A model generated the notes under the pieces. That model worked only from the letters and a program-made list of their open reading frames with translations, searched no databases and was not told the DNA's origin. A stretch of 49,985 bases of DNA from Scenedesmus sp. ARA3 (Eukaryota > Chlorophyta > Chlorophyceae > Sphaeropleales > Scenedesmaceae): the NCBI GenBank assembly GCA_004335835.1, contig RWJK01001642.1, positions 7,313 through 57,297 of the forward strand, written 5' to 3'. Both the position numbers and the translations under genes were made by a program. Positions 1 to 11,119 of this stretch are shown here, piece after piece; positions within the stretch are counted from its first letter, which is position 1; each line of letters begins with the position of its first letter.

Positions 1-99
1 AACTCCAGCATAGCAACTGCTGCTGCTCCCTCCAAGCCTGCTGGTGCTGCTGCTGCTGCTGGTACTGCTGCACCTTGTGAACGGCTGTACTTGCTTTAA
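1..99 (+). CDS. 3' end of an unidentified + strand gene (partial)
   Basis: Reading the + strand from base 1 in frame 1 gives 32 residues with no break before TAA at 97-99. The segment is Ser/Ala/Pro-rich with a short poly-Ala run (from GCT codons) and ends in ERLYLL. A TGTAA poly(A) signal follows about 190 bases later, which fits a real gene end. The rest of the gene lies outside the window, so no function can be given. It could equally be a chance open frame. Confidence 0.4.
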   Translation, partial: NSSIATAAAPSKPAGAAAAAGTAAPCERLYLL

Positions 100-291
100 T
101 TGAACTTATGTTTGCACATCAGCTGCTGAGGCCATCTGCCAGGCCCTGGCTGCCCTGAGGGCAGGGGCATTTCGAGCAGTCATCTTACAGCATTTGCCGT
201 TCATATTAAAGCCAGCAAACACAAAGGTGATCAATAAGAGAGAGACTATCAGTACGCTTGTATGTGTTCGGCGAATCGCCTTCACTCGGGG

Positions 292-296
292 TGTAA
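292..296 (+). terminator. TGTAA poly(A) signal of the partial gene
   Basis: This is the first + strand TGTAA after the stop at 99. TGTAA is the usual chlorophyte polyadenylation signal. The assignment is inferred from position only. Confidence 0.4.
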
Positions 297-2311
297 CTAG
301 CTGTTGGCACCACCAAAGGTAACTTTGAACGGGTATCTACGCATACGCTGTATCGCTTCGAATTATGTCTCCTATTCAAGCGTTGTGATGATATTGTTGC
401 TGCAGACGATTTAGTGGCTGCTGCTGCTACAGCAGCTCCTTTTGGTCACAATTGTCGGCTCGATGCAAGATCTGACAGCTCCAAGGCATTTTTGTTGCAC
501 TTCAATTGCCTGATCGCGTCCTTGCTGACCCTGGCAGTGCTCCAATCGTTAGCGCAAAAATGGGCCGGATTTATGCATTTTCACTGAAATCGCATGTAGG
601 GGATGCTAGATCCGACATCTTTAAGGCGTAGTTGTAGCGTTGAAAACTCCATTGTGGCAGCAAACTTGCTCTGACAGTGCCCTGGTGCCCAGCCATTGAA
701 AAGGGCGAAATTTTCCGGCCCGGTATTTTGCAGAATTGGCCATAGTCTCAACTTACAACCAAACTAGGCTACTTTGTGTGCTGGTGCATGTGCAACCCAT
801 AGCCTGGCTGGCTCCTTGAAAATCGCTTACTTTTTGTTGGTATCCAAGAGCCTGCAGTGCACAGCATTTGGACGTACAAACAGGCCGCCTGCGGGTGATC
901 TGAACGAGTGCTGCACAGATCTGAATGTACCTACTGTGCAGACTTTGTGCTGCTTGACCAGCACAGCGTACACTTCATGTGTGTCAGACGGCATGTTTCA
1001 AGGATAAGTAACATGTTACATCAGAGTGTGACAGCAAGGGTAACAGCCAGCTGTCCCGTGGGATCAAGTAGCAGTCAGCTGAGGGCACCTGCTCAAGGTG
1101 AGCAGAAGTCCGCCTTTGGCCGAACAGTCAAAGCAGCAAAATGCTGGTGGGTGTTGCACACCACGCACCAGTCAGAATCCAACAAACCAACCCAAAACGT
1201 TGCAAAAAGCAGTATCAGTGCCAAGCATAGATGCTGCTCATACATCAACCAAGGCTGACAAAAGGAATGCTCAAGAGAGAGAGAGGAAGGGGATGGGGCA
1301 AAAAGCAGAAGAAAAGTAGAAGCTCAGGTCGGATCCTGAAGCAGCTGAAAGGGAATGGCATGAAGCTGGCACCTCAAACATGGCTGAGATGCACACCCGA
1401 AACAAAACCTCATACACACGGCAATCACAAGCAGATCAAAGCACAACACCACTCCAACCAAAAGATCACCAAGAGGGTTTGGAAGGCCTCTCATGCACTA
1501 ACAAGCAGGCAGCCATACACACGGCTCCGCCCTGCGGGCGTAGAAACCATACACACACTTCAAAGAGGAAGAAAGGGGTGTAGGAAGTTAAGATCACACA
1601 GCTCTGCACTGCAGCACTGTATCAGTGCAGCCAGCAGTGATATCACACAGTGTTGCCTGTGCGGATGCGCAACACACAAGAACAACAGCTGGCTATGAAC
1701 TGTATGGGGTACTGTGGCGAGGCAAGATGCCAAGCAGCCACATGTAGCACCCTCATGCCCCACCCATTTTTTTGAGTCTGGATGAAGCAGCAGGCAGCAA
1801 ACATCATCCGCCGGTGGCCGCATACAAGGCCATACACAGGCGCAAGCACATATGTTGCAGGGTACAATCTGTACGGTACGGAACCATGCACAAACCTTGC
1901 CATCCTGCACACCCAGGCAGTAGTGCTATGCACACATGCACACGCGCGCTCACTCAATGAATGCATAGACCCACACGCCTGGGGCAAGTGCCAGTTATTG
2001 CATTCACAACACAACTCAGGTCACTCCTCAACAAGCCTTTGCCAGCAAGCACACATTGCAGCGGTGCTGGCCACACCTGAAGAGTTGTTAAGTTCTGCTG
2101 TACAAACACCACGGGACCACAGGATACACTCCTGCTTGCTTTATTGCATGCTCATATGCCAAGCAAAAGCTGCGGTACACTCCATCAGCAGGACAAAGGT
2201 CAACCTGACAGCAGCGTCACTACGCCTTCACCATACCAGCAGCAGCAGCAGGTGCAAGCCGCAGCAAATGCTGCAGTAGGCTCCAACAGCAAGACGTAAT
2301 TGACAAGAACT
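297..2311. other. Gap without a recognisable gene; probably includes the 3' UTR of the DUF1769 gene
   Basis: Several open frames of 60-165 codons exist here on both strands. None has domain-like composition, splice support or consistent codon use. The first TGTAA on the minus strand downstream of the DUF1769 stop is at 1020-1016, so about 1.3 kb of this stretch could be that gene's 3' UTR. No repeats or RNA genes were noticed. Confidence 0.5.
1016..1020 (-). terminator. Candidate TGTAA poly(A) signal for the DUF1769 gene
   Basis: TTACA on the + strand, read as TGTAA on the minus strand. It is the first such site seen below the stop at 2312. It would imply an unusually long 3' UTR of about 1.3 kb. 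Confidence 0.3.
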
Positions 2312-2838
2312 CTACGCCTTCACCATACCAGCAGCAGGCGCCAGCCGCAGCGATCCTGCAAGGCTCAGCCTGCCTCCGCCTGTGCTGCACCTGGGGCTGT
2401 CATCTGACGCCAGCGCTGCAGCAGCAGCAGCCACCAGGCCCTGCATGTCGTAGCAGGTGCTGATACTGCTGCTGCGGCTGCTGCTGCTGCTGTTGGCCTT
2501 GTGCTCCAGCATGCGGCGGTGCCATACCTCCAGCTTGAGCATGTTGGAGCCGCTGGCAGTGTCCTTCAGCAGCAGCTGCATGGGCTGGCCGTCAAGCACC
2601 TGGCAGCAGCAGCAGCAGGGTGCGGCACAAGGTACAGCAGAGTGTCAGCAGCGGCACAGCAGGCATGGTTTGCCTTGCTAGGAGTTGGTGCATGCACACA
2701 AGTCATGCTGTCGTGGTTGGTGCAGGGGACATATGCGGATACGGCCAGGTATATGTACGGGCGGCAACTTACCACCACCATGCCACAAGCACAGCAGTTG
2801 TCATGTAAAGACACATGGGCCAACGAGCAAACCACAAC

Positions 2839-2876
<38 letters not shown>

Positions 2877-4337
2877 CCGCCTCACCTGCACCAGGTCCAC
2901 CTTGAAGAAGGGGATGGGCAGCAGGAAGCTGCCATAGTCACACACGTGGTCATACACCTGGAAGGTCCACACGTGCTCCGTGTCAAAGCAGCGGCCCTGC
3001 CTCGCGGCCTTGCCGCCAAACAGCGCCCGGCGCTTGGCCCCGCTCAGTGCCTTGCCGCTCCAGCTGCCAACCAGCCCCGCATCAAATGCTGTCATGTCTT
3101 CCTCGACATCTAACATGTTAGGCTCCTGGCCGGGTTTGGAGACGTTGACAACTTGTGCGGCAGCGATGAGGGGAGCTAGGATGTGTGGGGTGGGGCCAGA
3201 GGTGTCCAGCTGCACGCCAGAGCCCATTTTGGAGACCAGCCACATGCTGGCCTTGCTGAGCAGGGCGCCGGCTGGCAGCTTGAGGGGCCGGGAGAACTCG
3301 CTGCCCAGGCAGAGGCCGTCAAAGGACACGCCGGGCTGCTTGAAGCGGCCCTGCAGGAGGGGTTGGCGGTGTGGCAGAGATGCGGCAGCAGTGTTAGCAG
3401 CTGTTGGGAAGGAGTGGCTGTAGGCAAGGGTTGCTAGCATCAATGGCTGCAATATAGTTCTGTCATATTGTTGGGAGTTACTCAAAGCAGCAGACATTGC
3501 CAGCGCCTGCATTCACAGCTGCGATAACATACGCTGCAGAGTATCCTTGCACCGCCCCTGCAGCCTCGCTATGCCATTTGCGGCATGCCGCACCTGGATT
3601 GCCATCCACATGAGGCGCCGCTTGCCGTCAAACACGCCTGCAGGGGTGCTGGCCATTCCCTTCATCATGACCACCACCTTGCCCTTGAACAGGGGTGTCT
3701 CAAAGTCCAGGGCCTGCGTGGGGTTGTTGAAGGGCACGGTGCGGTGCTGCGGGGACAGCAGCGGGGTCACGGCCTGCAGCAGCAAGACAATGGATGCAGA
3801 TGGGTAATACACATTGTGAGGGGATGCGTTGGGGTTGGTGGTGGGGAGGCTGCTAGATGTGCAGGCAGGGTGCTGCTTGTGTGCGCAGAGCTGGCAGCAA
3901 TGACAGCTGATGAGCTTGGAGTTGCATGCAGCTGCTGCAGACAGACCTGAGCAATTAATTGTTTTCCAAGGAAGAACCTTTCCCGCGAGGAAGGTTGCGC
4001 TCACCTGCTCGTGAGCGTCCGGGCTGCGAATCAGGACATCTGTGGCGTTGAAAGCAGCTGCTGCAGGCACCGGTGACTGGCCTGCATGGGGCCATGCCGC
4101 AGCTCCGACGCTCTTCAGCAGGCCCTGGTCGACCTTAATGCTTGCATCAGGCACAAAGGATTTGCTGGCTGGGCCGCAGGCTGCCTGAGAGCTGTTCGCG
4201 CTCTGGCTGAAGGCAGCCCGCTCAAGCATTGTTGTTGCCGCTGGAGAGCTTGCCGCTTGAAGGTTTCTCAAGATGCCTACTGCTGTGGATCTGTGAAGGT
4301 CACCAGCTGTCGGCCAGGCCAAGGACAGTCCCGACAC
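2312..4337 (-). CDS. DUF1769 (UPF0590-type) protein
   Basis: Four exons (4337-4005, 3773-3594, 3350-2886, 2599-2312) with GT-AG junctions, all phase 0, give 421 residues and a closed frame. Exons 2-4 carry the DUF1769 signature known from fungal, algal and plant proteins of unknown function. Residues about 125-171 form the first block, which holds FKGKVVVMMKGMASTPAG. Across the exon 2/3 junction the protein reads IQGRFK, then GVSFDGLCLGSEFSRPLKLP. Later come the Trp-rich segment DTEHVWTFQVYDHVCDYGSF and the C-terminal LDGQPMQLLLKDT. The N-terminal 110 residues are low in similarity and Ala/Ser-rich; a targeting role is possible but not shown. A Ser run interrupts the domain in exon 4. No catalytic residues are known for the family, so no activity is proposed. 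An upstream non-coding or short coding exon cannot be excluded. Confidence 0.8.
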
Positions 4338-5284
4338 TGGAACTGCTATACTAGGTCGAGCAGTCTAGTTGCCCTGGCTTTGAGGCTAGACTATTATTCT
4401 GCTTCAAACTACACCCAACAGTAACCAATGTGCCGGTGTCGCACAAAGTATACGGCGGACTTAACTTTGGTCTGAGGAGAAGAAGGTGTGAAGAGGAGGG
4501 TCTTTTGGGAAGTAAAGCGGTGACACTGGTTGCTCTGTAAACACAAACTGGTCTAACACTTAGGCTAAAGTACTCGCTCTGGTCATTGTTATGTGGCCGG
4601 CTTCCCGGCTTTCCCGGCTGGGTCTTTGTCAGCATTGCCATTGTCATGTGGCCGGAACCCCAGTGCCGACTTCTGCTGCAGTGCTCCAGCGCAACTTCTC
4701 ACATCTGAAAGTAAGCAAGCAAAGAACGTTACAAATATGTTGGGACTCAGAGCTAAGTGCAGCGTACACGCCGTGAATCTGGGCGTTTGCACCAGATACC
4801 TGCACAACATGACCAACAGGCACATGCCATGTGGCTTGCTGACCCAACCACTTGCAGCGAGGATCGTGCAGGATGATTCAGGCTATTCAGAAACATATGA
4901 AAGTGCTTTGCAGCACGACAATTCGTGCAACAGGTGCAGTGTGCTTTTGAGGTTTTGAGTTTTAGCATGGCAGTCCAAATCAAGTATAGCTGACACAATT
5001 TTACTCGCCAAAGGGCATGAGCAGCAGCAGAGCTGCTATACAGCGTACATGTTCAGCTTGAAGACCATCGCCCTATTGCACCTCTTTCTGCCACATCAGC
5101 ACCTGCCTACATGCTGCCTAGCACTCCTGCACGACACTCCACATATATCCTCGAAGGATGCACGACATCTTCACCCACATGCAGACGACTGCCAAGGAGA
5201 CTGCAGCAGATACTACAGCATCTCTACCTGCACTTCCACACCGCAGCTTTCTGCACACACAAGTGCAAGCACCAACAAATGCAC
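4338..5284. other. Gap between two minus-strand genes: SGT1 3' UTR and DUF1769 promoter
   Basis: A minus-strand TGTAA at 4733-4729 splits the gap into about 550 bases of probable 3' UTR for the galactosyltransferase gene and about 390 bases of upstream region for the DUF1769 gene. A short imperfect repeat around a TGTGGCCGG motif lies at 4590-4660. No additional coding region is convincing. Confidence 0.5.
4729..4733 (-). terminator. TGTAA poly(A) signal of the SGT1-like gene
   Basis: TTACA on the + strand. It is the first minus-strand TGTAA downstream of the stop at 5285, about 550 bases away. Confidence 0.45.
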
Positions 5285-8200
5285 TCATTCGCTGCGGCTG
5301 TGCCCCTTGGCCCTGGATAGCCGGAACTTCTGCAACCGCGTGTACCCAAACCACACCGCGCCCGCCACAAACAAGATGATGCACATCTGCTCCACAAACC
5401 CTAGCCCACCATCAGGCCCGGTCATCTTGCGCCCCAGATACTCCTCAGCCCTGCCAAGCCCCGACATATGCCCCGCCTGCATCTCTTTTGCATGCAGCGA
5501 TGCCAGGTCATTTGTGGCAGCAGCAGCGCCCTCCAGCTTCACTTCCCTGCCAGCCGTGCCTGCATCCGCAGTGATGGCGCCCGTCGCTGCTGCCGCACCG
5601 CCAGCAGCAGCAGCAGTGGGGCCCAGGGTGCCAGGGTACTCCAGCTTGATGGCTGCTGCCTTGACACACTCACGGGTTTGCTGCTCGGTGAGGCCTTGCA
5701 GGTCAGTGCAGCTGCAGCAGCAGAGCACGGCAAGGTGCGCAGGCGCAGCAGTGGCACAAGGGAGTCGAATGGTCGACAACAGGCAAGAGATGGCAGCACG
5801 CAGGCTGTCATCTTCTGCAACAACTAGAGCCGCTTGCGGTGGCAACAGCCTGCTGAATGATGCGACAGCTGGTTGGGCCAGCAGACACGCAAACCAACCC
5901 CTCACGCTGCTTGCAAAGAAAGCTGTTGCAGTTACCAAGTCCCAGCAACTCACCGCTTGACCAGCGCTGCAAAGCTGAGCATGGAGGTGGGGTACTTCTT
6001 GCGCATCTCAGCCTCGCCGCCATCGTCCTTCTGCTGCTGCTGTGTTGCTGCTGCTGCTTGCTGAGCTGGCGGTGGAGGAGGAGGTGGTGATGGGGGTGGG
6101 GGGGAGGGAGGCGGCGGCGGCGGTGGGCTGCAGCAAGGCAGCGCAGCCATACAAGAGCAGATAGACAGCGTATTTGATTGTCTGTAGCATTGAAAGCCAA
6201 GCAGAAGCCGACCACGTGATGAGCGGGTCGTGACACATGCAGATGCTGCATTACAAGTTGCAGGTAAGGTGTAGGTGCAGCGTACCTGAGTTGCCACCAT
6301 GCACTGTCACTCTTGTGAGAAAGCAGACCACAAAGAATTCTCAAACTAGCTGAGGTATCTGCAGCGCACACACCTGGGGTTGGGCGAGGGGCTGGCAACA
6401 GCAGGCGCGCCAGCAGGCGCTGCTGTCGTGCCTATCTCCTTGCTGAGCTCCTCCACAGTGAGCAGCTTGTCATAGGGGCCCTTGACGCGCGGCTTGGGCG
6501 GGACGCACTGCTTGCAGGAAAGGCGGCAGTGGTCGGACATGTAGGCAGGCATCTTGGTGCACTCGCCGCGCTCGGCCCAGCCGGGGCACTCTTTCTGTGT
6601 GTGCGATGGATGTGGTGTGAGGGGAGCGACAGGCGCGCGGCGGCAGGTGCTAAGAGATATGGCCGCGGGCGCGATAAGGCATGCGCAGGATGGCTGCAGC
6701 AGAGGTGCAGCTGCGTGTGCGTGCCGCGCGGAACGGTGCACAGGCCGCTGTGGATGCCTGCATGCAGGGCTGCAAGAGTGTAGCAGCGCAGGACCGCATG
6801 CATGCAGCTGTATGACACTGCACATGCCCTGTGCAGCGCCATCCGTAATGAATAGCGCTGTTGCACAAAACACGACCACAAATTCTGCGGCCAGTCTGCT
6901 GGCTGCCCCTGCACCACTCACGTTGTGATCTGTGCAGTTGTAAACCCATTCCAGGTCCTTGATCTCCTGGTCAACCTCGTGGAACAGCTGGAAGGCCTGC
7001 AGGACAATGCAGGACCAAGGTTTTGACCAAGGTTTGACCAGGGTTTGACCAGGCATTGACCAGGGTTGAAAGGTTCAGAGATGACACAGGCAGGTAGGGC
7101 GACAGGCATCCAGCTAGCCAGGCAAGCACCTTGCGTTGTGCAGGGCTGCCATGCAGCTGCTGGGCATCGTTTGACCAGTACTCATGCACAGCTGCTGGGC
7201 ATCGTTTGACCAGTACTCATGCACAGCTGCTGGGCATCGTTTGACCAGTACTCATGCACAGCTGCTGGGCATCGTTTGACCAGTACTCATGCACAGCTGC
7301 TGGGCATCGTTTGACCAGTACTCATGCACAGCTGCTGGGCATTGTTTGACCAGTACTCATGCACAGCTGCTGGGCATTGTTTGACCAGTACTCATGCACA
7401 GCTGCCGGAGGGCCACGCCAGCTAACAACAGCAGCACTGGCAGTGCTGTGCTACAGAACTCGAGCAGTGCAAGCGCAGCATCTGCATGTGTGTTCGCAGG
7501 CTGTTGCCAGAGCCCTGCGCCTCACCTTGTTGCAGACCTCTGTCAGCTGTGGGGAGGGGTCGCAGTTGCGCACGTGGTAGTCGCACAGTGCTGCGTTGAC
7601 CGTGGTGATGACAGACACCGCAATCATGTCCTTGTACCAGCTCAGGTAGTCCTGCAAGTGCAGCAGTGCGGCCACGTGGGCAAGGCCATGCAGCACAGTG
7701 GCAGCGGCAGCAGCAGCAGCAGCAGCACATGCCACGTGAGCAGCACAGCAGAGCAACTACGCATGTGCAAACAGCTCATCCTTATTTCCTGCAGGGGAGG
7801 CAGCTGCCTGGTACGCCTCAGCAATGCCCACCATAGGGACATTCGAATGGATAGATAGAGGGGTTACATGGTGTGTTCATGGGGCATACGCCACCACAGA
7901 CACTCCAACTCGCCCCCCTACCCCTACCCACACACAGAGATACATGCACGCACACGCATGCACAGGTATAAGCACAACCCAACACATCCGCCAGTTTTAA
8001 CCGCACCTTGCGCTCCAGCACTTGCGCCCCGGTGGTGGCGGGAAGATGCCTCCCTTGGCAATACCTCATTCTATCAATAAGCACACACATACAGCCTCCA
8101 GCGCACCTTGCGCTCCAGCTGCTTGCGCCCCGGTGGTGGCGGGAAGATGCCTCCCTTGGGCTTGTCCAATTTTTAAAATTACGAACAGCTACATCGACCC

Positions 8201-9883
8201 CCTTCTCTTGTGTCACCGCACCTTGCGCTCCAGCTGCTTGGGCCCCGGTGGTGGCGGGAAGATGCCCCCCTTGGGCTCGTCCAGTTTCTCAAGTTACAAA
8301 CAGCTGCATCAACCCGTTTCTCCTGTGTCACCGCACCTTGCGCTCCAGCTGCTTGGGCCCTGGGGGCGGCGGGAAGATGCCCCCCTTGGGCTTGTCCTGG
8401 TTGAGGTCCCAGGGCGGGCACTTGTGGGAGTCAAAGTCAAAGTAGAAGTGCTTGTCAAAGGTCCAGCCGCCCACATGGTAGATGAGGCCATAGTGCAGCA
8501 CGTACGGGATGCCTGCATGCAGGACAGGAGAATGCGGGGACGACGTACAGATGTGTCACAGCAGCAGCATTGGCATGAAGAGCAGCAGCAGCAGACCACA
8601 CGTGGTAGATGAGCCCATAGTGCAGCACGTACAAGATGCCTGCACAGGACAAGGCAGGTGCGGGGATGAATTGCACGCGAGTTATGGCGTCAGCAGCAGC
8701 AGCAGCAGACAGCACGTGGTAGATGAGCCCGCAGTGCAGCACGTACGGGATGCCTGCGGCAGAGCAGGGGCGCAGAACTTGAGGTTGCCGGCACTGCAAT
8801 TGGTCAACGTGGAGCTTCCTGGAATGGCTGTTTACTGCTTCAGTGCAGTATAGGCAGAGATCCTGTGGGTGCACTTGAAACAGAAGCGCGTGTGATCATG
8901 CCATATGCACACGGATGCAAGCAATGTCCGCGCCAAACATCTGCTGCTGCGTTTCACTTGTGAGCCTTTCTGTACAGACAAGAATACATCGCAGCTGTCA
9001 GCGCGCTGCGCTGCTCACTGTTGGGTGTGTAGCTGGGGTAGAGCATGAAGTCCTCCTTCCATATGTGCCACACGTTGGACTTGGCCGCACCAAAGCTGTA
9101 GCCGTACATCTCAGCAATCCAGATGCGGTCGCCCTTCTTGGAGGCGGTGTCGCCGCTGTCCTTGTAGGCCTGAGGTGTGGTGGATCAACATGGCAAGGCA
9201 AGAACAAGAGGCAGGGCCGGAGTCAGCAAGCGCAAGCCACATGGTCAGCCGCAGGTGTGGCATGGCAAGCAGCAGCGCACGGCGCTGCAGCTGCCTTGGC
9301 TCCCTTTTACATGTGTCTGCTTGCATGGCTCAGGCTATCATTTACTCTTGACGTGACAGCAACATTAAGTCAGCAGCGCCGCGCACCTCCATGTCAGTGC
9401 GCATGATCTTGGTCCAGTTGTACCACTGGCGGGCCAGCCTGCTGAGATCATCACGGTAATCAGAACTACATGCATGTAACCACAACATCAGTGACAGCGC
9501 CGCACCTCCATGTCTGTGCGCATGATCTTGGTCCAGTTGCACCGCAGTGGGGCCAGCCTGCTGAGATCATCACGGCAATCAGGACTGCATGCGTGTAACC
9601 ACAGCATCCGTGACAGCGCCGCACCTCCATGTCTGTGCGCATGATCTTGGTCCAGTTGTACCAATTTGGGGCCAGCCTGCTGAGATCATCATGGTAATCA
9701 TAACTACATGCATGTAACCACGACATCAGTGTCAGCGCCGCACCTCCATGTCTGTGCGCATGATCTTGGTCCAGTTGTACCAGTTGGGGGCCAGCCTGCT
9801 GAGGTCGTCGCGGTGCATGTAGTAGGGGCCACCCACGCGGTCACCACGCCGCCCCACACGCCCAGCCAGCGTGTCGTTCCTGC

Positions 9884-9968
<85 letters not shown>

Positions 9969-11119
9969 CAGCAGCAGCGGCCGCGGTGTGAGAGTGTCGC
10001 GTTGCTGTTGTAGTCCAGCTGCATCGGGTACCGCAACGGCTGCCAGTCCCGCCAGCTGTCGTTGCACACCTGCAGACCCACCGGACACCGCTAGCTTCCC
10101 TGCACAACCGCAGTGCAGCTGCTGCCACCCAGCTGCCAACCCTTTCCCTTGCACGTCAACACGCCCAGCTGCTGGCTTCCCGCTCTTTTGTCTGCTTCGG
10201 CTCACCTCGGCACAATGTCCGGCACGTGCCGCATCGCCAGAGCATTGTCCGTGCCAACCAAGTAGTCATAATGCCCGCCATATGCCCAGCCGCGCTGCAG
10301 CGGCAGTTCCTCAGGCCTGAAAGGCTTGTGCAGCAACATGTCGCTGTCCAGCACGACTATCCATTCCTCCTTGGGGCTGTTGTGCTTGAAGTAGTCAACA
10401 ACCGCGCCGGGCTTGTTGTAGGCGGCGTACCAATCCTTGAGCTCCTCGTTCCACGCCATCTGCAGCACACAATGGGTTGTTGATTATCACTGCAACTGAA
10501 ATGATTTGTATGCATGATGGCAGGCATGCGCAGGCAGTCAACACACAGGCTTCTTAGTGCAGCAGAGGTGACGGCACCAGCCCTGCAGCTCCTCCCTCCA
10601 CATGTGGTGCAGGAGGGACTTGCTGTTTGAACTTAGCAGTGTTTGCTGCATGGCTTGCCGCAGAAGCACCATTAGAACAAATCAACCACTGCTCACATGT
10701 ACCTTGTCTTACTTACAGAAATGGTGTCTGCGTCATGACAAGGCCATGCTCATGCCAACTCACAAGTACACTGCTTGCATGAAAACAGAAGCCATAACCC
10801 TGCGCACCTGCGGGGCCATGTGTGTTTTGACATAGTCCAGCATCTTCTTGTCATAATCCTTGGTGTCCTTCTCATTACAGTTTGCCACGCGCACCATTGA
10901 CCCTGGCTGCCCCGAGTGTCGCCATGCAAATGCTGCTGCTAGCGTCTGCCAATCTTGGTATTTGGCGCAGTCTGTCAAGATCAGGCACAGAACGTTGCCT
11001 GGCCTGGTGTTGATCAGCTCGCCTGCTGCTGCGCCTTGCAAGAGGGATGCAGCCAGCAAGCAGGCGCATGTAACTGCTGCTGCTAGAAGCCGCTGCCGCG
11101 GCCAATGCCTGTGCCCCAT
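5285..11119 (-). CDS. SGT1: Peptidyl-serine alpha-galactosyltransferase (SGT1-like, ShKT domain, C-terminal anchor)
   Basis: Ten exons (11119-10808, 10459-10206, 9879-9744, 9169-9019, 8512-8337, 7651-7526, 6996-6922, 6594-6374, 6127-5954, 5711-5285) give 683 residues, and every junction closes the frame. SGT1-family enzymes add galactose to serine of extensin-type glycoproteins in the secretory pathway. Residues 1-32 form a signal peptide. The glycosyltransferase region follows (about 37-400), with the DxD-type metal motif as DSD at 142-144 in WIVVLDSDMLL. Later blocks include GGHYDYLVGTDNALA, LAPNWYNWTKIM, the Trp-rich exon 4 and CDYHVRNC. Six Cys spaced as in an ShKT domain (406-440) straddle intron 7. 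A Pro-rich linker follows, then one membrane segment near 651-667 and a basic tail. This type I arrangement matches the published description of SGT1 proteins. Introns 3, 4, 5 and 6 carry tandem arrays, listed separately. Confidence 0.85.
7012..7067. repeat. Short tandem repeat in intron 6 of the SGT1-like gene
   Basis: Five imperfect copies of a unit of about 11-12 bases (core TTGACCAGGG). They lie just upstream of the exon 7 acceptor in transcript orientation. Confidence 0.8.
7154..7403. repeat. 35-bp minisatellite in intron 6 of the SGT1-like gene
   Basis: Seven full copies and one partial copy of a 35-bp unit. Starts are at 7154, 7189, 7224, 7259, 7294, 7329, 7364 and 7399; the core is TGGGCATCGTTTGACCAG. 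Copies are nearly identical, the only obvious variant being C/T in GCATYGTTTG. Unlike the arrays in introns 3-5, it contains no recognisable exon sequence. There are no unique spacers, so it is not a CRISPR array. Confidence 0.95.
8004..8396. repeat. Tandem duplications of the 3' edge of SGT1 exon 5 with its donor site
   Basis: Four copies of about 60 bases in which the exon 5 end (coding FPPPGPKQLERK) is followed by the GT donor and about 45-55 bases of intron. Copies begin at 8334 (the authentic one, joined to the rest of exon 5), 8219, 8104 and 8004, so the spacings are 115, 115 and 100. The three extra copies lie inside intron 5 and keep the AAG|GT donor context. Confidence 0.95.
8465..8800. 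repeat. Tandem duplications of the 5' edge of SGT1 exon 5 with its acceptor site
   Basis: The acceptor plus the first 40 or so bases of exon 5 (coding IPYVLHYGLIYHV) occurs at 8512 (authentic), 8639 and 8753. The two upstream copies are in intron 4. Each retains a TGCAG acceptor and diverges after the exon-like part. Confidence 0.93.
9384..9800. repeat. 119-bp tandem array of the SGT1 exon 3 3' edge
   Basis: Donor-side copies start at 9741 (authentic exon 3 end), 9622, 9503 and 9384, a period of exactly 119 each time. Each unit holds the last 60 or so bases of exon 3 (coding WYNWTKIMRTDMEV), the GT donor and about 55 bases of intron 3. The three decoys have a few substitutions, including changes in the NWYN segment. 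Confidence 0.96.
9885..9966. repeat. (CAG)n microsatellite abutting the SGT1 exon 3 acceptor
   Basis: About 27 uninterrupted CAG units on the + strand. In the gene's sense orientation this is a CTG run that leads directly into the GCGCAG acceptor of exon 3. Confidence 0.95.

Noticed and set aside
774..2279. Overlapping open frames of 60-165 codons on both strands
   Set aside because: No domain-like segments, no splice-supported extension and a likely 3' UTR location.
6411..6594. Toxin interpretation of the ShK-type Cys domain
   Set aside because: ShKT modules are common accessory domains of secreted or luminal enzymes. Here the module sits inside a membrane-anchored glycosyltransferase.
7154..7403. 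CRISPR-like appearance of the 35-bp repeats
   Set aside because: Units are directly contiguous with no variable spacers, and they lie in a eukaryotic intron.
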